Shown here one piece after another: positions 1 through 4,995 of a stretch of 5,048 nucleotides of DNA. This DNA comes from an uncultured Pseudomonadota bacterium. Its GTDB lineage: Bacteria > Lernaellota > Lernaellaia > Lernaellales > Lernaellaceae. The notes below the pieces were generated by a model that saw only the letters and a program-made list of their open reading frames with translations, searched no databases and had not been told where the DNA came from. The stretch spans positions 1-5,048 of the forward strand of contig CALBTQ010000477.1 in the NCBI GenBank assembly GCA_937967875.1. The letters are read 5' to 3'. Made by a program: the position numbers and the translations under genes. Every line of letters begins with the position of its first letter. Position 1 is the first letter of the stretch.

Positions 1-45
1 GATCGTATTCGGTGACTGGAGTTCAGACGTGTGCTCTTCCGATCT
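1..45 (+). other. Illumina i7-side sequencing adapter (artefact)
   Basis: Bases 12-45 match the standard Illumina TruSeq read-2 adapter, running from GTGACTGGAGTTCAG through to the terminal GCTCTTCCGATCT at 33-45. Bases 1-3 (GAT) fit the end of the P7 arm, and bases 4-11 (CGTATTCG) occupy exactly the place and length of an 8-base i7 index. This is synthetic DNA, not genome. True insert begins at 46. Any ORF that starts before 46 uses an artificial start codon. Confidence 0.98.
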
Positions 46-831
46 GGCCTGCACTTCCGCCTCGATTTTTTCCTGCTCGTTTTTTTCTACGTGCAGGCGA
101 TGCACGTGCTCAACCGCTTCACCGAAACCGGCGTCGATAAATTCCGCGACGATCCCAAGCGGCAGGAAATCTACCGCCGCCACCGCATCATCCTCTGGGT
201 GCTGGGCATCCTCCCCTTCGCCGCGTCGATCGTGTTGGGCTTCATGCTGGGCGTGTGGCCGTTTCTGGTCGTGCTGGTCGCTTCGATTCTCGGTCTGCTC
301 TATTCGGTGAAGGTCGTGCCCAAAAGCTGGATGGGCCTGTTCGGCTTCCGCCGGCTGAAGGACCTGGCCGCGAGCAAGAACGTCTTCGTCGCCTCGGCCT
401 GGGCCCTGGTGAGCATCTTCCCGTTGTTCTTCGTCGAGGAACAGACGACGCAACTGTCGCGCCTGCTGCTCTCGTTCGTGTTCCTGTTCGTGGTGACCGG
501 CATTCGCTCGATCTGGTTGGATCTGTCCGACCTCGCCGCCGACCGGCTGGTCGGGCGCGAAACCGTGCCGCTGGTGCTGGGCCCGACGCGCACGCATTCG
601 CTGGTGCGCACGCTGATCGTCGGATTGTCCGTCGGCCTGTACCTCGCCGCCGCGCTGGGGTGGCTGCCGGGCATCGCCTGGATTCTGGCCACCTGGATCC
701 TGCTGGAATTTCTCTACCTGGAACTGCTCTACCGCGGCAACGCGCTGCCCACGCTGGAACGCGACATGCTCGTGGACCTGCACTTCATCGTCGCCGGTTT
801 GCTGGCGTTCGTCTGGCGGGCGTTGGGGTAA
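46..831 (+). CDS. UbiA-family membrane prenyltransferase, 5'-truncated
   Basis: UbiA-superfamily enzymes are integral membrane proteins that transfer a polyprenyl group from a diphosphate to an acceptor such as a quinone precursor, chlorophyllide or lipid headgroup. The 261 visible residues are almost entirely hydrophobic helices joined by short loops. Numbering from G1 at base 46, the first Asp-rich loop reads N23-x3-E27-x3-D31 and is followed by DDPKR (35-39). A second loop reads DLSDLAADRLVGRET (159-173), with D159, D162 and D166 in the usual diphosphate/Mg2+ positions. A conserved-looking KDLAASKN segment (105-112) lies between them. Family members are usually around 280-300 residues, so roughly the first helix is missing. 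An apparent GTG start at 31 is adapter sequence; its first five codons are not native. The stop is TAA at 829-831, 3 bp from the convergent HDOD gene's stop. The acceptor cannot be told from sequence. Family is fairly sure; function is open. Confidence 0.85.
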   Translation, partial: GLHFRLDFFLLVFFYVQAMHVLNRFTETGVDKFRDDPKRQEIYRRHRIILWVLGILPFAASIVLGFMLGVWPFLVVLVASILGLLYSVKVVPKSWMGLFGFRRLKDLAASKNVFVASAWALVSIFPLFFVEEQTTQLSRLLLSFVFLFVVTGIRSIWLDLSDLAADRLVGRETVPLVLGPTRTHSLVRTLIVGLSVGLYLAAALGWLPGIAWILATWILLEFLYLELLYRGNALPTLERDMLVDLHFIVAGLLAFVWRALG

Positions 832-834
832 GAC

Positions 835-1710
835 TCAACCGCTGAAGGAAGTGATCAGCTCGCGCGTGGCCTTGGGCAGCCGCTCGAGCAGTTCGTCGAC
901 CTTGTCGTCGCTCAGATTCAACGCGGTCAGCGCGCGATCGCCGGCGATCTCCATCGGCTCCTCGTCCATGTACGAACCGAAGCCCATCGCGTGGGCGAAC
1001 TGGTTGGCCGTGTAGGTGATCAGCGCCATACGCTGCGCGGGGCCGGCCTCGTCGTACTCGTGGTGATAGCGGATCACGTCGTGCAGCGTGGCGGGGAAAT
1101 TCCAGGCGCGGGCCATCAGGCCGCCGACCGCCGCGTGGTAATCCTGCAGCAAACCGTTGACCAGTTCCGCCTCGGGCTGCAACTTGCCCTCGGTGCGCTT
1201 GACGATCTCCTCCAGCGTTTCGAGCACCAGCGGCTTGCCGACGTCGTGCATCAGACCGCATAAAAAGGCGTACTCGGCGTCCACGCGCTTGAGCGTCGCG
1301 ATCTCCTTGGCAATGTACGCGACGGTTAGCGAGTGCTCCCACATTTGGCGCACCAGGTCGCCGAACATCTTCGAACGGAAAATGCGCTCGCCCATCGCCA
1401 CGCCGAACACCAGGTCGCGCAACGTGTTCATGCCCACCGTGACCACGGCGGTCTGAATGCTGGTCACCGCCACCAGCCCGGCGTACACGGGGCTGTTGGC
1501 GATCTTAAGCAAGCGGGAGGAAAGCTGCTGATCCTTCTCGATCAAGGCGACGAAATCGCGCGCCGAGGAATTGGGCGAACTGGTCAGCGCCAGAATCTCC
1601 TGCGCGATGTGCGGCAGCACCGGCACGTTCAGCTCGCCCGAGCGCACCCGGCGGCCGATGCGTTCGCGAACGAGTTTGTAGACTTCTTCCTTCGAATAGG
1701 TCGCCGCCAT
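835..1710 (-). CDS. HDOD domain signalling protein
   Basis: A 291-residue soluble protein. HDOD domains are relatives of HD phosphohydrolases found in bacterial signalling and cell-cycle or stress regulation, often with no demonstrated enzymatic activity. After a charged N-terminal segment (1-25), the typical HDOD opening LNVPVLPHIAQEIL (27-40) appears. Next come the helical segment with DQQLSSRLLKIANSPVY (60-76) and the TAVVTVGMNTLRDLVFG stretch (87-103). The HD core follows: H126, H155-D156 in GLMHDVGK, H192 in DYHAAVGG, and H216-H217 in RYHHEYDEA. No transmembrane segment, receiver or GGDEF domain is visible, so this is a stand-alone HDOD protein. The ATG at 1710 is supported by a strong Shine-Dalgarno sequence 8 nt upstream. 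It is divergent from the metallophosphoesterase gene and convergent with the UbiA gene. Its signal or partner is unknown. What is unusual is that all HD metal ligands appear intact. Confidence 0.9.
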   Translation of the reverse strand: MAATYSKEEVYKLVRERIGRRVRSGELNVPVLPHIAQEILALTSSPNSSARDFVALIEKDQQLSSRLLKIANSPVYAGLVAVTSIQTAVVTVGMNTLRDLVFGVAMGERIFRSKMFGDLVRQMWEHSLTVAYIAKEIATLKRVDAEYAFLCGLMHDVGKPLVLETLEEIVKRTEGKLQPEAELVNGLLQDYHAAVGGLMARAWNFPATLHDVIRYHHEYDEAGPAQRMALITYTANQFAHAMGFGSYMDEEPMEIAGDRALTALNLSDDKVDELLERLPKATRELITSFSG

Positions 1711-1718
1711 TCGTAAAA

Positions 1719-1723
1719 CCTCC
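1719..1723 (-). promoter_or_regulatory. Ribosome binding site of the HDOD gene
   Basis: The minus strand reads GGGAGGTT across 1717-1724. Its GGAGG core ends 8 nt before the ATG at 1710-1708. This near-consensus Shine-Dalgarno site fixes the HDOD start. Confidence 0.8.
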
Positions 1724-1754
1724 CTCGGCGGATCCGGCGCGGCAATGGAGTTCG

Positions 1755-1784
1755 ATACTATCTCGATTTCCTTGCTTTAAACAA
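1755..1784 (-). promoter_or_regulatory. Candidate sigma70-type promoter for the HDOD gene
   Basis: On the minus strand, TTGTTT (1784-1779) and TAGTAT (1760-1755) lie 18 bp apart, matching the -35 and -10 consensus at 3/6 and 4/6 positions. Transcription would start near 1748, giving a leader of about 40 nt that contains the Shine-Dalgarno site. The locally AT-richer patch at 1750-1790 supports a promoter here, but the hexamer match alone is weak. A second, better -35-like TTGTCA (1790-1785) lacks a partner at the right distance. Confidence 0.3.
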
Positions 1785-1802
1785 TGACAAGCCGACGCCG
1801 GG

Positions 1803-1831
1803 TTGTCCAGAGCCTGTCGCGCCACTACACT
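1803..1831 (+). promoter_or_regulatory. Candidate promoter for the metallophosphoesterase gene, possibly giving a leaderless mRNA
   Basis: TTGTCC (1803-1808) and TACACT (1826-1831) are separated by 17 bp and match consensus at 4/6 each. The -10 element ends only 8 nt before the ATG at 1840, so transcription would begin at or within a base or two of the start codon. No Shine-Dalgarno sequence is visible upstream of this ATG, which fits leaderless translation. Confidence is low because short hexamers arise by chance. Confidence 0.3.
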
Positions 1832-1839
1832 GGCGGCCG

Positions 1840-2820
1840 ATGCAGGATGAATACCGCCAGTTTTTGTTGTACATGAAACCCGGCGAGTGGATCGCGCTTG
1901 TGCTGGTTTTCGGCGGCACCGCCGCGTTGTGGGGCGCGGAGTTCGCTTTGCTGTGGCGCACCGTGCGCGCGCGATTGTTTTGCACGTCGCTGCCCGCGAA
2001 AACGCGGCCGTTGCGCGTCGCGGTGCATCTGCTCGCCGCCGTCTACCTTGCGTGTTTTCTCTACGCGAGCCTGGTCGAGCCCGACCGCCTGGTGCTCAAA
2101 CGTCTGACGATCTCCTCGGCGAAAATCCCCGCCGGCGTCACCCTGCGTATCGCGCACGTCACCGACCTGCACGCGCGGGGCTCGCGGGTGAATTTCCTGG
2201 CGCGCGTGGGCGAGGCGGTGGCGCGGCTCGAGCCCGACTTGATCTGCCTCACCGGCGATTACCTGTGCGGCTATCGCGACGGCGAACCGGCCGCGCTGCT
2301 CGCCTTTCTGCTGCGCCTGCCCGACGTGCCGGTGTTCGCGGTGACCGGCAATTACGGCGGCGTGTACATGCCCGACGCCTTCCTCGATCAACTCGGCGCT
2401 GAAACGCTGCATACCGAACGGCGGCTGCCGACGATCAAGGGCGTGCCGCTCGAACTGCTGGGCGCCAGCCCGACCCGCGAGATGACGCAAGCGACGCCGC
2501 GCCTGCACCCGGAACGCTACGGCATCTTCCTCGAACATTTTCCGGCGGTCATGCCCGCCGCCGCGCGCGCCGGGTGGGATCTGTTCCTGGCCGGGCACAC
2601 ACACGGCGGCCAGGTGCGCCTGCCGCTCTACGGCGCGTTGCTGACCTTGGACCGGGCCGGGAAAACCTTCGAAATGGGCGGATACCGCGTGGGCGACACG
2701 GTCGGCCACGTCAGCGCCGGTGTGGGCTTGGAATGCCGGGGCATGCCTCTGGTGCGCTTTTTATGCCCGCCGGAAATCGCATTGATTCAAGTGCGCGGCG
2801 CGGCTCACTCGTCGAAGTAA
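1840..2820 (+). CDS. Membrane-anchored metallophosphoesterase (YkuE/YaeI-like), atypical GNH motif
   Basis: A 326-residue calcineurin-like phosphoesterase. Relatives hydrolyse phosphoester or pyrophosphate bonds, in some cases in lipids, using two metal ions. Two hydrophobic helices (about 17-39 and 58-79) precede the catalytic domain, so it is probably tethered to the inner membrane. Visible motifs in order: D109-L-H111 in HVTDLH; G139-D140 in LTGDY; G170-N171-Y172-G173-G174 where the family normally has GNH[D/E]; H233 in LEHFP; and G252-H253-T-H255-G-G-Q. All metal-binding residues expected from the family appear present, but the catalytic His of the GNH motif is Tyr. The start is uncertain: ATG 1840 has no ribosome binding site, and ATG 1873 (residue 12) has none either. 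The stop lies 16 bp inside the convergent GGCT-like gene. The substrate cannot be predicted. Confidence 0.88.
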   Translation: MQDEYRQFLLYMKPGEWIALVLVFGGTAALWGAEFALLWRTVRARLFCTSLPAKTRPLRVAVHLLAAVYLACFLYASLVEPDRLVLKRLTISSAKIPAGVTLRIAHVTDLHARGSRVNFLARVGEAVARLEPDLICLTGDYLCGYRDGEPAALLAFLLRLPDVPVFAVTGNYGGVYMPDAFLDQLGAETLHTERRLPTIKGVPLELLGASPTREMTQATPRLHPERYGIFLEHFPAVMPAAARAGWDLFLAGHTHGGQVRLPLYGALLTLDRAGKTFEMGGYRVGDTVGHVSAGVGLECRGMPLVRFLCPPEIALIQVRGAAHSSK

Positions 2821-3227
2821 GCGCCGCTGACCAGATAGACTTCCGCCACGCGCTCCAGGTCGCCGATGCGCACCGTGCCCTTCTGGCGCAGGCGATGAAT
2901 CGGCGCCTGCTCGAAATCGTCGAGCAGCTCCAGCTCGGCGTCGGTCACGCCGATCAACACGACGCCCGCCGTGTGCGCCTCGACCTGCGCGGTCAGGTCG
3001 AAATCCCACTCCTCGCGCTTGCGCCGGCCGTTGCGCGCGAAACCGGGCAGCACCGCCGGCGCAAAGGGCACGGGCCGGCCCAGCAGCGCGCGCACCGCGG
3101 CCGGATCAAGCAGACCGTCCCAGACGAACACCAGGTGCTCCGCGAACAGCTCGCCGGCGTCGACCGGCCGCTCGGGCGGATAGAAAATCGTGACGCAGTT
3201 GGACGGGAAAAAGCGCACCGAAAACAT
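2805..3227 (-). CDS. Gamma-glutamylcyclotransferase/AIG2-like family protein
   Basis: This small soluble protein of 140 residues has the outline of the GGCT-like fold, whose members cyclise gamma-glutamyl amines or peptides, or have unknown roles. The N-terminal strand and binding loop are represented by LVFVWDGLLDPAAVRALLGR (32-51), followed by APAVLPGFARN (56-66). The later GVVLIGVTDAELELLDDFE (88-106) matches the usual 'G-hydrophobic-x-LDxxE' segment. Its E106 aligns with the proposed catalytic Glu, followed by a final AEVYLVSG strand (128-135). The loop normally reading Y-G-[TS]-L is W-D-G-L here, so substrate binding may differ. I chose ATG 3227 over the upstream in-frame ATG 3251 because a GAGGAGG site lies 5 nt before 3227 and would be inside the coding region for the longer form. 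It probably shares a transcript with the GNAT gene 74 bp upstream. Its last 16 bp overlap the end of the metallophosphoesterase gene. Confidence 0.75.
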   Translation of the reverse strand: MFSVRFFPSNCVTIFYPPERPVDAGELFAEHLVFVWDGLLDPAAVRALLGRPVPFAPAVLPGFARNGRRKREEWDFDLTAQVEAHTAGVVLIGVTDAELELLDDFEQAPIHRLRQKGTVRIGDLERVAEVYLVSGAYFDE

Positions 3228-3232
3228 CGTCG

Positions 3233-3237
3233 CCTCC
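3233..3237 (-). promoter_or_regulatory. Ribosome binding site deciding the start of the GGCT-like gene
   Basis: The minus strand carries GAGGAGG at 3239-3233, with the GGAGG core 5 nt before the ATG at 3227-3225. It selects this start over the in-frame ATG at 3251, which would add eight residues (MSACEEAT) and has no comparable site. Confidence 0.8.
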
Positions 3238-3301
3238 TCGCATGCGGACATACCGGTCTTTGCCCGATGCGCGCGCGAATGTCAAACGATGCGGAAAACG
3301 A

Positions 3302-3781
3302 TCAGGGTTTTTTGACCATCGCCACGCGGTGCACCTCGTAGTTCAGGGCGCGCCAGAACTTGAGCGAGTCGACGTTCTTGGGCACCACGTTCACGTGCAC
3401 CTCCGTCGCGCCGAAGTGCGTCAGCCACGCGGCCGCGCGGGTGGACACTTCGCGGCCGAGCCCGCGGCGGCGGAACGATTCGCGCACGTACAGGTTTTCG
3501 ATCACGCCGATCGGCGCCTGGGCGAAGGTCTTGTAGGGTTGGGTCAGGTAGCCGTTGGCGAAGGCGATGAGTTTGCCGTCGACGTCGGCGACCATCAAAA
3601 ACGAATCGTCGCGCGCCAGCATATCGGCGAACAGCGCGCGCTGAGCCTCTTCCGCGCCCGACCGCAGGCGATAGCGGGGATTGAACTCGGCGGTCAACTC
3701 CATCAGTTCGACCCACATCTTCACGACGCTGTTCAGGTCGTACCGATCGGCCAGGCGAATGGTGATTTTCTTCTTGGTCAT
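3302..3781 (-). CDS. GNAT-family N-acetyltransferase
   Basis: A 159-residue protein, the usual size for a single GNAT domain, which moves an acetyl group from acetyl-CoA to an amine. The N-terminus IRLADRYDLNSVVKMW (8-23) is the common 'R-x-A-x-x-x-D' opening of the fold. Strands LMVADVDGKLIAFANGYL (62-79) and IENLYVRESFRRRGLGREV (94-112) follow. The latter contains the acetyl-CoA pyrophosphate-binding loop R104-R-R-G-L-G109. The C-terminal part, NVVPKNVDSLKFWRALNYE (131-149), fits the motif B region with the familiar 'N-x3-L-x-F-W-x2-L-x-Y' signature. The start at 3781 has only a poor Shine-Dalgarno match. It stands first in a probable two-gene unit with the GGCT-like gene and is divergent from the DUF502 gene. 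The acceptor (amino acid, small amine, protein N-terminus or antibiotic) cannot be told from sequence. Confidence 0.9.
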   Translation of the reverse strand: MTKKKITIRLADRYDLNSVVKMWVELMELTAEFNPRYRLRSGAEEAQRALFADMLARDDSFLMVADVDGKLIAFANGYLTQPYKTFAQAPIGVIENLYVRESFRRRGLGREVSTRAAAWLTHFGATEVHVNVVPKNVDSLKFWRALNYEVHRVAMVKKP

Positions 3782-3841
3782 GATCTTTTAGTTACACCCT
3801 TTGCCCAGCGCAGACAAGACGGCCTTTGCGCGCGTGACCAC

Positions 3842-3870
3842 TTGCGCCGACGCCGGTCGGCCTTCACAAT
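3842..3870 (+). promoter_or_regulatory. Candidate promoter for the DUF502-GT2 unit
   Basis: TTGCGC (3842-3847) and CACAAT (3865-3870) are 17 bp apart, with 3/6 and 4/6 matches to the sigma70 consensus. Transcription would start near 3877, leaving a leader of about 38 nt that includes the Shine-Dalgarno site at 3904-3908. The match is modest and unsupported by other data. The spacer contains a perfect short inverted repeat listed separately. Confidence 0.3.
3846..3861. repeat. Perfect 6-bp inverted repeat with 4-nt spacer
   Basis: GCCGAC (3846-3851) and GTCGGC (3856-3861) are exact reverse complements around GCCG. The dyad almost fills the spacer of the candidate promoter upstream of the DUF502 gene. 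It could be an operator half-site pair or an RNA hairpin, but a GC-rich repeat this short can occur by chance. No T-run follows it, so it is not an intrinsic terminator. Confidence 0.4.
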
Positions 3871-3903
3871 AGAACCGGCGGGAAATCGTCCGCCAGATCA
3901 CCC

Positions 3904-3908
3904 GGGAG
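3904..3908 (+). promoter_or_regulatory. Ribosome binding site deciding the GTG start of the DUF502 gene
   Basis: GGGAG sits 6 nt before GTG 3915-3917. There is no in-frame ATG near the conserved N-terminus, so this site supports the GTG start. Confidence 0.7.
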
Positions 3909-3914
3909 CATCGC

Positions 3915-4616
3915 GTGGCCAGAACCGCCAAAGAAAAGCCGCGGCCCAAAGCCCGCAAACCGTTTGCCAAAAACTGGCGCGCCGAATTGCGCAACTACCT
4001 GTTGGCCGGCCTGTTGATCACCGTGCCGCTGGGCGTGACGATCTTCGCGCTGCGCTTCATCATCCGCCTGGCCGACCAGACGTTCAAACTGTTCCCGGAA
4101 AGCCTCCGCCCCGAAACCTACCTGCCCTTCCCGCTGCCGGGCCTCGGGGTGATCCTCACCTTCGTGCTGCTGCTGGTCATCGGCTTTTTCGCCCGAAATT
4201 ATTTCGGCCAGCGACTGGTGCGCCTGGGCGAACGGATCATCGCCGCGATCCCCCTGGTGCGCTCGATTTACGGTTCGGCCAAACAATTGACGACCTCGAT
4301 CTTCAGCACCTCCGGCGAGCAATTCTCGCGCGTGGTGATCATCGAATATCCGCGCAAAGGGCTGTACTCGCTGGCCTTCGTCACCTCGCACAACACCGGG
4401 CACTTCAACTGGCTGATCGGTAAGCCGTGTCTGTCGGTCTTCGTGCCGACCACGCCCAACCCGACCTCCGGTTTCTACCTGATCGTGCCCGAAGCCGAAA
4501 TCATGGACACCGACCTCTCGGTGGAAGAAGCGTTCCGCGTGATCATCTCCGCCGGCATGTCCATGCCCGAACGCCGGCTGCCGCAACACCGCAAACCGCC
4601 CGCAATCGAGGAATGA
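3915..4616 (+). CDS. DUF502 (COV1-like) family membrane protein
   Basis: A 233-residue protein of the DUF502 family, widespread in bacteria and related to the plant COV/LCV membrane proteins; its molecular function is not established. A basic N-terminus (1-27) is followed by two transmembrane helices (about 28-50 and 76-95). An amphipathic segment RLGERIIAAIPLVRSIYGSAKQ (103-124) comes next. The C-terminal soluble domain contains the family's hallmark FVPTTPNPTSGFYLIVP (176-192) and EEAFRVIISAGM (204-215). Length and motif order agree with a complete family member. Translation starts at GTG 3915, chosen from its Shine-Dalgarno site. A glycosyltransferase gene starts immediately after the TGA at 4614-4616, so the two are almost certainly cotranscribed. 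That neighbour suggests a part in envelope or membrane biology, which is inference only. Confidence 0.93.
   Translation: MARTAKEKPRPKARKPFAKNWRAELRNYLLAGLLITVPLGVTIFALRFIIRLADQTFKLFPESLRPETYLPFPLPGLGVILTFVLLLVIGFFARNYFGQRLVRLGERIIAAIPLVRSIYGSAKQLTTSIFSTSGEQFSRVVIIEYPRKGLYSLAFVTSHNTGHFNWLIGKPCLSVFVPTTPNPTSGFYLIVPEAEIMDTDLSVEEAFRVIISAGMSMPERRLPQHRKPPAIEE
4608..4612 (+). promoter_or_regulatory. Ribosome binding site of the GT2 gene, embedded in the end of the DUF502 gene
   Basis: GAGGA lies 6 nt before ATG 4619 but directly abuts the other in-frame ATG at 4613. Spacing therefore favours 4619. The site sits within the final codons of the DUF502 gene, which fits translational coupling. Confidence 0.6.
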
Positions 4617-4618
4617 GC

Positions 4619-4995
4619 ATGCGCCGCGCGCTGCTGATCGTCGCCGGGCTCGCCTTCGTTCTTTCCTGGTTTGCCGGCAAACATCTGCCCTCGCTGGTCG
4701 CGATCATCCTCAACGCCGTCGTGCTCATTCACTTCGAGCTGGCGACCGTCCGCCGCCTGCTGTTTACCGGCGCCGCGCTCTCGCTGCCGCCGCCGCCGTT
4801 CAAGCCCCTGCCGCCGCTGCCGCGCCTGACCGCGCTGGTGCCCTGCCGCAATGAGGCCGCCGCGCTCGCCGATACGCTGCAGGCCTGGGACGAGGTGGAT
4901 TATCCGCGCAGCCGCCTACAGGTCGTTTTCATCGACGACGACAGCGCCGACGAAACGCCCAAACTGCTGGAGATGTTCGCCGCGCACCGCCCCTG
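4619..4995 (+). CDS. GT2-family glycosyltransferase, membrane-associated, 3'-truncated
   Basis: Only the first 125 complete codons are present. Two hydrophobic segments (about 4-19 and 25-44) form an N-terminal membrane anchor. A proline-rich linker, LPPPPFKPLPPLP (56-68), leads into a GT-A domain beginning LTALVPCRNEAAAL (70-83), the nucleotide-sugar-binding strand with N78-E79. The next strand, VVFIDDDSADETP (102-114), carries the D106-D107-D108 group typical of GT2 enzymes, which use nucleotide-sugar donors. The catalytic base and any C-terminal helices are missing because the insert ends at 4995. The apparent TGA at 4994-4996 borrows its final A from the adapter and is not a real stop. 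The start at 4619 is preferred by its ribosome binding site; an alternative ATG at 4613 overlaps the DUF502 stop as ATGA. The sugar and acceptor are unknown. Confidence 0.88.

Noticed and set aside
829..837. Bidirectional terminator between the UbiA and HDOD genes
   Set aside because: The 3-bp gap and its flanks show no hairpin followed by a T-run on either strand.
255..845. 196-residue plus-strand open frame
   Set aside because: Out-of-frame shadow of the UbiA-family gene, Arg/Ala/Gly-rich, with no sign of being translated.
785..1342. 185-residue minus-strand open frame
   Set aside because: Same strand but different frame within the HDOD gene; Arg-rich shadow.
1711..1839. Small RNA or short gene in the 129-bp divergent region
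   Set aside because: I see no tRNA-like fold, no conserved RNA motif and no short ORF with a ribosome binding site; promoters and leaders explain the space.
1825..2709. 294-residue minus-strand open frame
   Set aside because: It lies opposite the metallophosphoesterase, whose motifs are clear. The antisense product is Gln/Arg/His-rich and has no domain.
3280..3285. Perfect TTGACA on the minus strand between the GNAT and GGCT-like genes
   Set aside because: No acceptable -10 element lies 16-18 bp downstream (the best is CAAAGA), so I do not call an internal promoter. The two genes are more simply read as one transcript.
3785..3816. Possible minus-strand promoter for the GNAT gene (TTGTCT with TGTAAC)
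   Set aside because: The spacing is only 15 bp and the hexamers match poorly, so it is not distinguishable from chance.
3242..4423. Long 393-residue plus-strand open frame
   Set aside because: It runs antisense through the GNAT gene and in another frame through DUF502. Its translation is rich in Arg, His, Gln and Pro with no recognisable fold, typical of a shadow frame in GC-rich DNA.
3864..4589. 241-residue minus-strand open frame
   Set aside because: Antisense to the well-supported DUF502 gene. Composition is dominated by Gln, Asp, His and Gly without a recognisable motif.
46..4995. Mobile element, CRISPR array, toxin-antitoxin or defence island
   Set aside because: No transposase, integrase, spaced direct repeats, terminal inverted repeats or defence-type domains were found. 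All seven genes are ordinary housekeeping, signalling or envelope families.
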